DNA of 64,000 nucleotides from NCBI GenBank assembly GCA_052034585.1, contig JBPOIJ010000057.1, positions 186,001 through 250,000 on the forward strand. Direction: 5' to 3'. How positions within the stretch are numbered: position 1 is the stretch's first letter; the number at the start of each line of letters is the position of its first letter. Source of the stretch: Xiheimicrobium sp052034585 (GTDB taxonomy: Bacteria; Myxococcota; Myxococcia; Myxococcales; Myxococcaceae). The notes below the pieces were generated by a model. That model saw nothing but the letters and a program-made list of their open reading frames with translations. It was not told the origin of the DNA and made no database searches. This document shows, piece by piece, positions 52,753-61,309 of this stretch. Position numbers and translations under genes: made by a program.

Positions 52753-54261
52753 GTGCTCGCGCGCTTCGTCGCTCTCCTCGACCGGCACTTCCTCACCCGA
52801 GTGGGCACGACGCTCGCGCTCGTCGGAGGCACCCTCGTCATCTACCAGCGCCTCAACGCCGCCCTCGTGCCGCGCTTCGACTTCTGGGTCCCGCTCGACG
52901 GCCTCATTCCGTTCTGGCCGTGGACCTGGCTCGTCTACGCCTCGTTCTACGTGATGCTGCCGCTCGCCGCGTGGTGGGCGAAGCCGGGCGAGTACCCGAA
53001 GACGCTCGCCGCGGTGCTGCTCGCGAACGTGCTCTGCTGGCTCGGCTTCATCCTCGTTCCCGCGCACTACCCACGGCCGTCACTCGACGGGGTCGACCCA
53101 GTCTGGCTGCACGACGCGCTCGCCTCGATGTGGAGCGACGACCTGCCCGGCAACACCCTGCCCTCGATTCACGTCACCACCTCGGTGCTCGTCTCGCTCC
53201 GGCTGCAGCGCATGCGCGGTGGAATCGGCTGGCTCCTCTGGGGCGCGGCCATCTCGCTCTCGACGCTCACCGTGAAGCAGCACTTCCTCGCCGACGTCGT
53301 CGCGGGCGGACTGCTCGCGCTCGCCATCAACGCCGTCTTCTTCCCGCCGACGGTGGCGCCAGCGAACGACGAAGCGCCAGTGCCCGCGCCGCCCTCGGGC
53401 CTCAACGTCGGCCTCGCGCTCGGCATCGTCGGGCTGATGCTGTCCTGCCAGTGGCTCGCCTCGACGGCGTCCACTCCGCTCACCTTCGCGCTCGCGCTCG
53501 TCACCTTCGCGCTGCTCTTCTTGCCGGCGTACACGCTGCTCCACGAGGCTGAGCACGGCGTCTTCCACTCGAGCCCGCTCACCAACGAAGTCTTCGGCGT
53601 GCTGCTCGGCCTCTTCTTCCCCGGGAGCTTCAGCTTCTTGCGCCTGTGCCACCTCGGGCATCACCGGCGAAATCGCAGCGAGGTGGAGCGCTTCGACGTG
53701 CTCGAACCGCACGACCACCCGGTGTTCCGCCGGCTCTACTTCTACTTCCTCTACCTCGGAGGCTTCTGGGTGGTGGTGCCGCTCGCCACCGTCGCGCTGG
53801 TGGTGTGGCCCGGGCTGCTCCAGTCGACGCTCGCGCCGCTGCACGAAGACTCCGACGCGATGGTGAAGGGCGTCACGGCCTCCGCGATGCGGCGCATTCG
53901 GCTCGAGGCCGCGGGGACGGTCGCCGTGCAGGCGCTCGGGCTCTTCACCTTCGGGTGGACCTGGGCGCTGCTCCAAGCCGCCGGTGGCATCTGCTGGGCG
54001 TCTCAGCAGTACGTCACCCATGCCGGCTCGCCGAGACACGTGCTCGATGGCGCCCACAACCTGAAGGCGCCGAGGCTGTACGAAGCGCTCCTGCTCCACT
54101 TCAACTGGCACCTCGCGCACCACCAACGTCCGAAGGTGCCGTGGCTCTACCTGCCGCAGTTCGACGATCCTCGACGCGTACGCCCGGCCTACTTCGCCTC
54201 GTTCCTCCGGTTCTGGAGAGGCCCTCGACCGGCGCAGCGCGGCCCAACTGCCGACGAATGA
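52753..54261 (+). CDS. Fusion of a PAP2-type phosphatase/transferase and a membrane fatty-acid desaturase
   Basis: The protein has 502 residues in one unbroken frame. Residues 1-195 form a PAP2 domain with LPSIHVTTSVLVS (136-148) and KQHFLADVVAG (175-185, His177 and Asp181); the first PAP2 motif (KxxxxxxRP) is not clear, as in the PAP2_3/inositol-phosphotransferase branch. Residues about 245-500 form a desaturase domain with three His boxes: HEAEH (264-268), HLGHH (300-304) and HLAHH (453-457). Hydrophobic helices connect them. Desaturases use di-iron and O2 to introduce double bonds into lipids. The combination suggests two-step modification of a membrane lipid. Its stop is followed by a separate lipoprotein gene. 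Confidence 0.85.
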   Translation: MLARFVALLDRHFLTRVGTTLALVGGTLVIYQRLNAALVPRFDFWVPLDGLIPFWPWTWLVYASFYVMLPLAAWWAKPGEYPKTLAAVLLANVLCWLGFILVPAHYPRPSLDGVDPVWLHDALASMWSDDLPGNTLPSIHVTTSVLVSLRLQRMRGGIGWLLWGAAISLSTLTVKQHFLADVVAGGLLALAINAVFFPPTVAPANDEAPVPAPPSGLNVGLALGIVGLMLSCQWLASTASTPLTFALALVTFALLFLPAYTLLHEAEHGVFHSSPLTNEVFGVLLGLFFPGSFSFLRLCHLGHHRRNRSEVERFDVLEPHDHPVFRRLYFYFLYLGGFWVVVPLATVALVVWPGLLQSTLAPLHEDSDAMVKGVTASAMRRIRLEAAGTVAVQALGLFTFGWTWALLQAAGGICWASQQYVTHAGSPRHVLDGAHNLKAPRLYEALLLHFNWHLAHHQRPKVPWLYLPQFDDPRRVRPAYFASFLRFWRGPRPAQRGPTADE

Positions 54262-54283
54262 GCGGCCCCTCGGAGCCTTGTGC

Positions 54284-54289
54284 TATTCG
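54284..54289 (+). promoter_or_regulatory. Candidate extended -10 for the histidine-phosphatase lipoprotein gene
   Basis: TTGTGC-TATTCG ends 7 bases before the ATG at 54297. It is one of the strongest extended -10-like elements seen, and no ribosome binding site follows it. Confidence 0.42.
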
Positions 54290-54296
54290 ACGATGC

Positions 54297-56162
54297 ATGC
54301 GTCTCGTTTCGTTGCTGATCAGCGCCCTCACCCTCGCGATGGCGTGCAGCCCGGTGAAGCCGCCTGACACCCAGGTGCCCGCGGCGCCGACCCAGCAGAA
54401 GGGCGTGGTCGAATCCGACGGCACCGTCAGCCTGACGTGGGTGAACACCTCCGAAGGCGACTTCGCGCGCGTGCTCGTGGCGCGGTTCCCTCCCGGCGGC
54501 ACGGCGCGCAAACCCGAAGGCACGCCCGCGGTCGGCGACCCCATCGGGAAGGACGGCGTCGTCGTCTTCCTCGGAACGGACGCGAGCTTCGTCGACCTCA
54601 CCCCACCGGCGACCTGCGGCTCCCTCAGCTACCGGCTCTGGTCGCAAGACTCCCAGGGCCGCTGGAGCGACGACGTGGCGACCATCACCCTCCCGGCGGG
54701 CGCCACCACGCCTGCGCCGAGCCAGCCCGTCACCCAGCTCTCCGCGAGCGCGATGAGCTCGAACCGCATCCTCTTCGTCACCTGGGTCAACCCGCCCACC
54801 TCGAGCGGCTTCTTCCAGACGTCGGTGGTGCGCAAGCTCGGCTCGGCGCCCACCTCGTTGACCGACGGAAACCTGGTGGTCACCACTCCAGGCGCCGCCT
54901 TCTCCGAAGCGCTCTCGGCCTACGCCGCCGGCACCCGACTCTTCTATGGCGCGTTTCCCTGCAACTCGTGCGGTCGCTGTCAGCAGGTGCCCACGACGGT
55001 CTCCTTCACCGTCCCAGCCTCGATGGACGGCGGCAGCGACGGAGGTCTCTTGGATGGTGGCTCGTCGGACGCAGGCCGCATCGATGGAGGCCTCGACGAT
55101 GGCGGCGCGAGCGATGCCGGTGCACCGGTGGACGCAGGCGCTGACGGCGGGGGCAGCGAGGTCGACGCAGGCGTGACTCCGTCGGCGCTCACCGTCACCC
55201 TCTCACCCGACGGACAAGAGGTGCGGGTCTCGTGGATCAACCCTTCGTCACCCGCGCTCACCAGCGTGCGAATCAGCCGGACCCTCACCGAGACGCCCGC
55301 GGGTGGAATGCCCTCGACCTCCGGGCCGGTGCAGCTCTTCGATGGGCTGGCGACCCAGGCGAGCGAGCGCGTCGACCGACTGCTCCCTTCGACTTCCCCG
55401 GCGCGGAGCTACACCTACTTCGCGCGCGGCTGCTCGGCGGGTGGCTGCGAGACGTCCGGGCCGAGCGCGACCCTCACCCTCACCCTCAAGCAGGCGCTGC
55501 GCGGCGGCGGCTACACGCTCTTCTGGCGTCACGCGTCGGCCAGCATCTGTGGCGACCAGACGAACCTCTGCCCCGCGAGCCCTCCCCTCGGGCAGACCTG
55601 CGCACAAGCGCTCGCGAGCACCTCGGCGGCGAACTGGTGGAAGACCTGCGTCTCCGACCCGCCCACCTGCAGCACCACCGCCCGCCAGCTCGACCCAGTG
55701 CCTTCCCAGAACGAGACGAACGCGATTCACGGCTGGTTCCAGACGAACGGAGTGACGGTGGGCCGAATGCTGACGAGCGAGTACTGCCGCGCCTTCACCA
55801 CCGCGCAGCAGCTGAACTTCGGCCCGACGCTCGAGTACAACACCGACATCACCTACTACGTCTACGAGGAGAGCCTGCGCTGCCCGAAGACGATGGCGCT
55901 CCTCAACGTCACGCCCGCCGCCGGGACGAACCTGGGCATGGTGAGCCACGCAGGCTTCTTCTGTAACACCGTCGACTCCCTCGCCTGGAGCGAGGCCGCC
56001 ATCTACAAACCGCAAGCGCCCTCGACGCAGACCTGCACCGACCACACCGGCTGCACGGGCGCGGGGACGCAACCTGCCTGCGTGTCGGGCTTCTGCGTGA
56101 CGCCGCTCCTCATCGCGCGGGTCCCGGCGCTGGGAGCGAGTTCCTGGTCGACGCTGCCCTGA
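54297..56162 (+). CDS. Lipoprotein with fibronectin-like domains and a C-terminal histidine-phosphatase-like domain
   Basis: The protein has 621 residues. The signal MRLVSLLISALTLAMAC ends in a lipobox. Two fibronectin III-like domains (GTVSLTWVNTSEGDF; ILFVTWVNPPTSSGF) and a third after the linker (VRVSWINPSSPAL) flank a long Asp/Gly/Ala linker at about 242-293. The C-terminal region starts with GGGYTLFWRHASASI, matching the RH motif of histidine phosphatases, followed by GRMLTSEYCRAFTTAQQL and LGMVSHAGFF, the later catalytic-type blocks. The domain would be periplasmic or extracellular. The second catalytic His in VSHAG is present, but the usual RHG reads RHA, so activity is uncertain. Confidence 0.78.
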   Translation: MRLVSLLISALTLAMACSPVKPPDTQVPAAPTQQKGVVESDGTVSLTWVNTSEGDFARVLVARFPPGGTARKPEGTPAVGDPIGKDGVVVFLGTDASFVDLTPPATCGSLSYRLWSQDSQGRWSDDVATITLPAGATTPAPSQPVTQLSASAMSSNRILFVTWVNPPTSSGFFQTSVVRKLGSAPTSLTDGNLVVTTPGAAFSEALSAYAAGTRLFYGAFPCNSCGRCQQVPTTVSFTVPASMDGGSDGGLLDGGSSDAGRIDGGLDDGGASDAGAPVDAGADGGGSEVDAGVTPSALTVTLSPDGQEVRVSWINPSSPALTSVRISRTLTETPAGGMPSTSGPVQLFDGLATQASERVDRLLPSTSPARSYTYFARGCSAGGCETSGPSATLTLTLKQALRGGGYTLFWRHASASICGDQTNLCPASPPLGQTCAQALASTSAANWWKTCVSDPPTCSTTARQLDPVPSQNETNAIHGWFQTNGVTVGRMLTSEYCRAFTTAQQLNFGPTLEYNTDITYYVYEESLRCPKTMALLNVTPAAGTNLGMVSHAGFFCNTVDSLAWSEAAIYKPQAPSTQTCTDHTGCTGAGTQPACVSGFCVTPLLIARVPALGASSWSTLP

Positions 56163-56200
56163 CGCTCGACGAGCAGCTCGTTCGCGAGGCGGCGCTCAGC

Positions 56201-57955
56201 TCACTGCGGCAAGCCAGCGAGGACCTCGGCGACGTCGTCCATCGAGAAGGGCTTGAAGAGGAACCCATTCGCGCCGGCGGACCGCACCTCGGAAGCGCCT
56301 TGGTCGTCGAGGAAGCCGGAGGTCATCACCACCCGCACCTGCGGCGCCAGGGCTCGCAGCTGAGTGAGCGTCTGGTTCCCGTCGAGGCCCGGCATCACCA
56401 GGTCGCAGACGACGAGCGCTGGGTGCAGCCCCCCGCGCAGCAACGACACCGCCTCTTCTCCGCTCGCCACGAGCTGCACCGAGTAGCCCAGCTTGCGGAG
56501 GAAGCGGCCGAGCACGTTGCGAGTCACCTCGTCGTCGTCGACCACCACCGCCACCCCGCGCGCCGCCGGAATCGGGGTGCTCATCTCGACTTCCTGCTCG
56601 GTCGGCTCCCTCGGCAGCCACATCGTCACCCTGGTGCCCTGACCGAGCGTCGACTCGAGGCGAATGTCTCCGCGGTGCGCGCGCAGCGAGGTGTAGGCCA
56701 TCGAGAGGCCCAAGCCGGTGCCGCTGCCGCGCTTTTTGGTGCTGAAGAATGGCTCGAAGGCGCGCTGGAGGACTTCCTTGGGCATGCCGATGCCCGAGTC
56801 GGCGATGGTGCAGATGACGCGCCGGTTCTCGCAGGCGAGGCTGACGGTGATGGTGCCGCCCGCGGGCATCGCGTCGCGCGCGTTGAGGCAGACGTTGAGA
56901 ATGGCCTGCTGCAGCTGCGAGCGGTCGCCCAGCACTTCACAGAACTCGGCCGTCGCGTGGAGGTTGAGCCGCACGTTCGTCGGCAACAGCCGCGTGGCCA
57001 GGCCCACCGCTTCGCGGGTCATCTCCACCATGTCGAAGCGCTCGGTCTTCGTCGGCGTCTTGCGCGCGAAGGCGAGGAGCTGGTTGAGCAGGTCGCGCGC
57101 CCGCTGCGCCGCGAGGAGGATCTGCTCGGCGTCGGCCTTGTGGAGCGCTTCCTTCACCTCGTCACGCAGCGCACCCGCGCAGGTCTGCACGACCGCGAGC
57201 ACGTTGTTCATGTCGTGCGCGACGCCGCTGGCGAGCTGGCCGATGGCGTCGAGCTTCTGGGACTGGTGGAGCGCCTCGAGCAGCTGCTCCCGCTCCTCGG
57301 CGGTGCGCCGCTCGCTGGTGACGTCGTTCAGCTTGAGCACGCAGAGCGGGCTCCCGGGCACCTGGCGGCACCGCAGCTCCATCACCTTGTGGCCGGCCGG
57401 GCTCATCCACTCGAAGGACACCAGCTCGGTGCGGTGGCCGGCGAGCGTGCTCTTCACCACCTGCAGGACGACGGGAGAGGGGATCAGCTCGTCGAGCGTT
57501 CGCCCCTCGGGCTCGTTGAAGTGGAGGGCCGTCTGCGCGTTCGCCTCGACGATGCGGCCCTGGCCGTCGACCACCAACATCATCGCGGGCGTCGCTTCGA
57601 AGGCGGCCTCGGCCGGCGAGCCCTTGAGGAACGCGACCAAGAAGCCTTCGTCGGTCGGCGCGAGCGCGACGCCGGCTCGCCCGCCCACCATCACGCAGGG
57701 GCGTCGCTCGGTGAGCGCCGGCAAGTACCGCGGTTCGGTCGAGAGGAACGAGACGACCTCGTGGAGCGGAGCGCCCACCCGCGCGCCGAGCGTTCGCTGC
57801 GCGCGCTCATCGGCATGGCGAAGCACCCCCGCGCCGTCGACGAGCGCCGTGCCTGCAACCGTCCCCCACTCGGCTTGGGCCACCAGGTCGAGGAGGACTT
57901 CGTGAGCTGACTTACCGATGGGAACCCCCAACCATTGAGCCGTGCATCGTGTCAT
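56201..57955 (-). CDS. Hybrid sensor histidine kinase with PAS and receiver domains
   Basis: The protein has 584 residues. After an N-terminal PAS-like region comes a second PAS (ATPAMMLVVDGQGRIVEANAQTAL, about 121-220). The HisKA motif is LASGVAHDMNNVLAVV with His247. The ATPase domain has NVCLNARDAM, DSGIGMP and GTGLGLSM. The last 120 residues form a receiver domain (VVVDDDEVTRN, phosphoacceptor Asp in VVCDLVMPGLDGNQ). No membrane segment is seen, so sensing is cytosolic. Output could be through phosphotransfer to another regulator, since the receiver has no DNA-binding domain. Confidence 0.93.
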   Translation of the reverse strand: MTRCTAQWLGVPIGKSAHEVLLDLVAQAEWGTVAGTALVDGAGVLRHADERAQRTLGARVGAPLHEVVSFLSTEPRYLPALTERRPCVMVGGRAGVALAPTDEGFLVAFLKGSPAEAAFEATPAMMLVVDGQGRIVEANAQTALHFNEPEGRTLDELIPSPVVLQVVKSTLAGHRTELVSFEWMSPAGHKVMELRCRQVPGSPLCVLKLNDVTSERRTAEEREQLLEALHQSQKLDAIGQLASGVAHDMNNVLAVVQTCAGALRDEVKEALHKADAEQILLAAQRARDLLNQLLAFARKTPTKTERFDMVEMTREAVGLATRLLPTNVRLNLHATAEFCEVLGDRSQLQQAILNVCLNARDAMPAGGTITVSLACENRRVICTIADSGIGMPKEVLQRAFEPFFSTKKRGSGTGLGLSMAYTSLRAHRGDIRLESTLGQGTRVTMWLPREPTEQEVEMSTPIPAARGVAVVVDDDEVTRNVLGRFLRKLGYSVQLVASGEEAVSLLRGGLHPALVVCDLVMPGLDGNQTLTQLRALAPQVRVVMTSGFLDDQGASEVRSAGANGFLFKPFSMDDVAEVLAGLPQ

Positions 57956-58004
57956 CGAATGGGCCGGCTGGAAACACGCGTCGCCCCGACTGGTTCGACA
58001 CGCG

Positions 58005-58706
58005 TCAGGTGTCGACCACCTCACCCTCGGCGTCGAGGCGCGCTGGCGGAATCTTGAGGACGCGCTGGACGACCGCGTGCCCCAAGTAGATCAACGGCGT
58101 GAGGCCCACCGCGACGAGGATCTTGACCGCGTAGGAAGAAGCAATGAGGCGGATCAACTCAATCGGGTCGAGGTTTCCCTGCCAGGCGAGCGTCTGGATG
58201 ATGACGGTGTCGATGAGCTGAGAGACGAGCGTGCTGCCCGTCGCGCGGAGCCAGAGGAGCCGGCCCTCGGTCGCCGTCTTGAGCCGGTTGAAGACCCAGA
58301 TGTCGGAGAACTGCGCCACCAGGTACGCCACCATCGAGGCGATCAGGATGCGTTGGCTCCCGCCGAAGACGGTCGCGAAGGCCGGCTGCGTGATGCCCTG
58401 CCAGGTGGGCTCGAGGGTGACGGCCGAGATGGGCAGCGCCACCGCGATGGTGATGACGACGAAGGTGAAGACCGCCATCGCGAAGCCGATCCAGGTGATC
58501 GTCCGGGCGGTGCGCTTGCCGTAGAACTCGTTGAGCAGGTCGGTGAGGAGAAAGGTGATGGGGAAGGGAATCACCCCGACCGAGAGGGTGACCGCGCCCA
58601 CCTGGAAGAGCTTGCCGCCGATGAGGTCGCCCACCAGCAACGCCGCGACGAAGAGACAGGCGAGCGTGAGGAGGAGCTTCGAGCGGGGGTCGAGGCGGGT
58701 CAGCAC
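58005..58706 (-). CDS. yhhQ: Queuosine-precursor transporter, YhhQ/VUT family
   Basis: The protein has 233 residues from the GTG at 58706. A GTG three codons upstream overlaps the TAGGGT element and is not preferred. Six hydrophobic segments are visible, and PFPITFLLTDLLNEFYGKRTAR is the conserved loop of this family. YhhQ imports 7-cyano/7-aminomethyl-7-deazaguanine for queuosine tRNA modification. No queuosine synthesis gene lies in the window, consistent with salvage. It is transcribed leftward after the Hsp70 gene, with its own promoter-like element. Confidence 0.92.
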   Translation of the reverse strand: MLTRLDPRSKLLLTLACLFVAALLVGDLIGGKLFQVGAVTLSVGVIPFPITFLLTDLLNEFYGKRTARTITWIGFAMAVFTFVVITIAVALPISAVTLEPTWQGITQPAFATVFGGSQRILIASMVAYLVAQFSDIWVFNRLKTATEGRLLWLRATGSTLVSQLIDTVIIQTLAWQGNLDPIELIRLIASSYAVKILVAVGLTPLIYLGHAVVQRVLKIPPARLDAEGEVVDT

Positions 58707-58713
58707 TGGCGGC

Positions 58714-58719
58714 ACCCTA
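58714..58719 (-). promoter_or_regulatory. Candidate -10 for the yhhQ gene
   Basis: TAGGGT ends 7 bases before the GTG at 58706, overlapping the alternative GTG at 58715. This supports the shorter start and a leaderless transcript. Confidence 0.38.
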
Positions 58720-58758
58720 CTTCACTCGTGCAGCGAGGGTGCGCTCAACCACCCGCGC

Positions 58759-60594
58759 TCAGCCCGGCTGCCCGCTCAGCTGTTCGAACACGGTGACGAG
58801 GCGCGCGGTGATGGCCTCGACCTCCTCGCGCGAGCCGGAGCGCTCGACGAGGTCTCCCGCGAGAATCGCCTGTGCCAGGGTGTCGGCCATCTCGCGCGCG
58901 GTCTGCTCGTCGGCTTCCTTGGCGACCACCTTGAGCTCGCGCTGGAGCCGCCGCATCGAGACGAGCACGCCGTGGAGCGCGCGGCGGGCGTGCCGGTTGG
59001 CCCGGCGCTCCGAGGCGTCCATCGACGGCTGGGCGCTGCGGTGCGCGGCTTCCTTCTGCGCCAGCATCGACGCTTCGCTCTGGGCGAGGTTGGTGCGTTG
59101 GTCGACCTGCAGCTGCTGTGACTGGCCCGAGAGCTGATCGAGCACCGAGACCGACAGCAGCCCTTCCATGTCGAGGGTGAAGGTGACGAGCAGCTGGTGA
59201 TCTCGGCGCAGGGTGCCCAAGAGCTCGTCGAGCACCACCTCTCCCACGCGCACGTTCTCGGCGGCGCGGCTGCCGTCACCTTGCACGATGGGGACCCGCA
59301 CCGAGGTCTGCCCGTCCTTCCCTGGGTAGAACACCTCGGAGGCGTGACAGGGCAGCATGGTGTTTCGCGGCAGGAGCGGCTTCACCAACCCGCCCGCCAC
59401 CTGGACCCCGAGCGTCGAGCCCACCACGTCGAGGAGGAGCGTCTTGCCTTCCTTCTCCACCAACTCGGCGGCGTGCACCGCGGCTCCGAGCGCGACCGCC
59501 TCGTCCGGGTCGATGCGCACGTCGGGCTCCTTGCCGAAGTGTTTGGCCACCAGCGAGCGGAGGAGCGGAACGCGGGTCATCCCTCCCACGAGGAGCACGG
59601 TGTCGACGTCGGGCGCGGCGAGGTTCGCCTCCATCAGCGCCTGCTCGACGATCTGCAGCGCGTGCTCCGTCTTCGGCCGCACCAGGTTCTCGAAGAAGGC
59701 GCGGGTCAGCATCGTCTCGATGGGGATCGAGCCTTGCCGCGAGTCGGGGAGCAGCACGGTGCTGATGCGGGAGAACTCGGCGAACGACACCTCGCGCTTG
59801 GCGCGCTCGGCGATGAGCTTGAGCTGCTGCACGGCGGCGCGGTCGTGGGTGATGCGCTCGCGGCTCGGGGCGTCGGTGATGTGCCCCAGGAGCCACTGCA
59901 CCAGCACGTTGTCGAAGTCGTCGCCGCCGAAGTACGGGTCGCCGGCCGTCGCGAGCACCTCGAAGACGCCCTTCTCGATGCGCAGCACCGAGACGTCGAA
60001 GGTGCCACCGCCCAAGTCGAAGACGAGGGTGTTGCCGGTGAAGCCGTTCGCCAGCCCGAAGGCCATCGCCGCGGCGGTGGGCTCGTTGATCAGCCGGAGC
60101 ACGTTGAGCCCGGCGATCTCCGCGGCCTCTCTCGTCGCTGCGCGCTGAGCGTCGGTGAAGTTCGCGGGCACGGTGACGACGGCGTCGACGACGTCTTCGT
60201 CGAAGAACTCCTCGGCGTCGATGCGCAGCTCGGACAGCAGCATCGCGGAGATCTGCGAGATGGGCAGCGTCTGCTGGGCGAGCTTCACCCGCACGTCGTC
60301 GTTCGGCCCGGCGACGAGCTGGTACGGGTAGAGGAGGCGGGCCTTCGCGGCGAGCTCCGCCGTCCACCGCTGGCCGAGGAAGCGCTTGGTGGCGTGGGCG
60401 ACCGCCTCGGGTCGGGTCTCCATCAAGAGCCGGGCCTCTTCGCCCACCACGCGCGCGCCGTCGTCACGAATGCCGACGAGCGAGGGCAACAACCGCTGGC
60501 CGGTCGCGCGCTCGATGATTTGAGGCTGCGGCGTCGTGGCGGTGGCCACGGCGGAGTTGGTGGTTCCGAGGTCGATGCCGATGGAGGGCCGCAC
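58759..60594 (-). CDS. Hsp70-family chaperone (DnaK-like)
   Basis: The protein has 611 residues, slightly shorter than DnaK (about 640). The ATPase domain has GIDLGTTNSAV at 6-16, FDLGGGTFDVSVL, and LVGGMTRVPLLRSLV. The substrate-binding part is recognisable (GVQVAGGLVKPLLPRNTMLP), but the C-terminal lid is Arg/Ala-rich and diverged, without the EEVD-type end. No grpE or dnaJ is adjacent, so this is a specialised Hsp70, of which myxobacteria have many. It lies 68 bases after the TIGR02265 gene and probably shares its transcript. Confidence 0.92.
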   Translation of the reverse strand: MRPSIGIDLGTTNSAVATATTPQPQIIERATGQRLLPSLVGIRDDGARVVGEEARLLMETRPEAVAHATKRFLGQRWTAELAAKARLLYPYQLVAGPNDDVRVKLAQQTLPISQISAMLLSELRIDAEEFFDEDVVDAVVTVPANFTDAQRAATREAAEIAGLNVLRLINEPTAAAMAFGLANGFTGNTLVFDLGGGTFDVSVLRIEKGVFEVLATAGDPYFGGDDFDNVLVQWLLGHITDAPSRERITHDRAAVQQLKLIAERAKREVSFAEFSRISTVLLPDSRQGSIPIETMLTRAFFENLVRPKTEHALQIVEQALMEANLAAPDVDTVLLVGGMTRVPLLRSLVAKHFGKEPDVRIDPDEAVALGAAVHAAELVEKEGKTLLLDVVGSTLGVQVAGGLVKPLLPRNTMLPCHASEVFYPGKDGQTSVRVPIVQGDGSRAAENVRVGEVVLDELLGTLRRDHQLLVTFTLDMEGLLSVSVLDQLSGQSQQLQVDQRTNLAQSEASMLAQKEAAHRSAQPSMDASERRANRHARRALHGVLVSMRRLQRELKVVAKEADEQTAREMADTLAQAILAGDLVERSGSREEVEAITARLVTVFEQLSGQPG

Positions 60595-60662
60595 GGCGTC
60601 GCGAATGCTGCCACGGCCGTTCGCTTTGCGCCGCTTTCCGTGGTCAGCGAGCTGTCACGACC

Positions 60663-61202
60663 TCAGCCCCACTGTGCGAGGAAGGAGGCAGCCGGCGCCT
60701 GGTGAGCGAGAATGGAGACCTGCACGCCCTTCGCGCCCAGCGCCTGGAGGAGGACGATCATCGAGCCGCGCACGAACTCGGGAATGGTGCCGACGTCGCT
60801 CATCGACACCTCGAGTGAAGTGGAGGTCTCGGCGCCGAAGGTGACGACGTTGTAGTTCTCGCCGTTGCTCCGCTTCAGCGAACGCCGGAGCGCCTTGCCC
60901 GTTCCGAGCACCCGCAAGATGGGCATCAACGAGGCGCCGACCGGGTTCTGCTCGATGCTCGCGCGCGCGAGCCGCTTGCCCAACTCGGTGAGCGCGTCGG
61001 CCTTCGACAGCTCGGGAAAGAGCGCGGTCGCCTCGAGCACTGAGGCTTCCCACACCTCGAAGTCGTAGCCGGGCAGCAGCTTTCCGAGGTCGACGCCACG
61101 CTCGGTGAGCTTCGTCCGCACCTCGTTCGTCAGCCGATCAGCCAGCCCGTGGAGGAAGAGGTGCTCGAACACCTGCTTGAAGACCAGCCGCTGCGAGGCC
61201 AT
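60663..61202 (-). CDS. TIGR02265 (DUF2378) myxobacterial protein
   Basis: The protein has 179 residues from ATG 61202; a longer in-frame start would run into the divergent promoter. The conserved pattern is VFKQVFEHLFLHGLADRLTNEV at the N-terminus, FEVWEASVLEATALFPE in the middle, and LEVSMSDVGTIPEFVRGSM later. Members are largely confined to Myxococcota and have no known function. It is predicted to be soluble. Coupling to a downstream Hsp70 gene hints at a role connected to protein handling or signalling, an inference from position only. A TACAGT hexamer is 9 bases upstream. Confidence 0.85.
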   Translation of the reverse strand: MASQRLVFKQVFEHLFLHGLADRLTNEVRTKLTERGVDLGKLLPGYDFEVWEASVLEATALFPELSKADALTELGKRLARASIEQNPVGASLMPILRVLGTGKALRRSLKRSNGENYNVVTFGAETSTSLEVSMSDVGTIPEFVRGSMIVLLQALGAKGVQVSILAHQAPAASFLAQWG

Positions 61203-61211
61203 TGACGCGCC

Positions 61212-61217
61212 ACTGTA
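61212..61217 (-). promoter_or_regulatory. Candidate -10 for the TIGR02265-Hsp70 operon
   Basis: TACAGT (TAnnnT) ends 9 bases before the ATG at 61202. It is divergent from the atoE-type promoter about 80 bases away. Confidence 0.28.
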
Positions 61218-61297
61218 AACGCAGGGCCGAGGGGTGGAACCAGGAGACGGTGTGGGCACCGGTGTGAGGCACGTCACCGCGTTCGACGAAGCCCTGA

Positions 61298-61303
61298 TAT
61301 GCC
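61298..61303 (+). promoter_or_regulatory. Candidate -10 for the AtoE-type transporter gene
   Basis: TATGCC ends 6 bases before the GTG at 61310, without a ribosome binding site, fitting a leaderless transcript. Confidence 0.35.
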
Positions 61304-61309
61304 GCGCGC

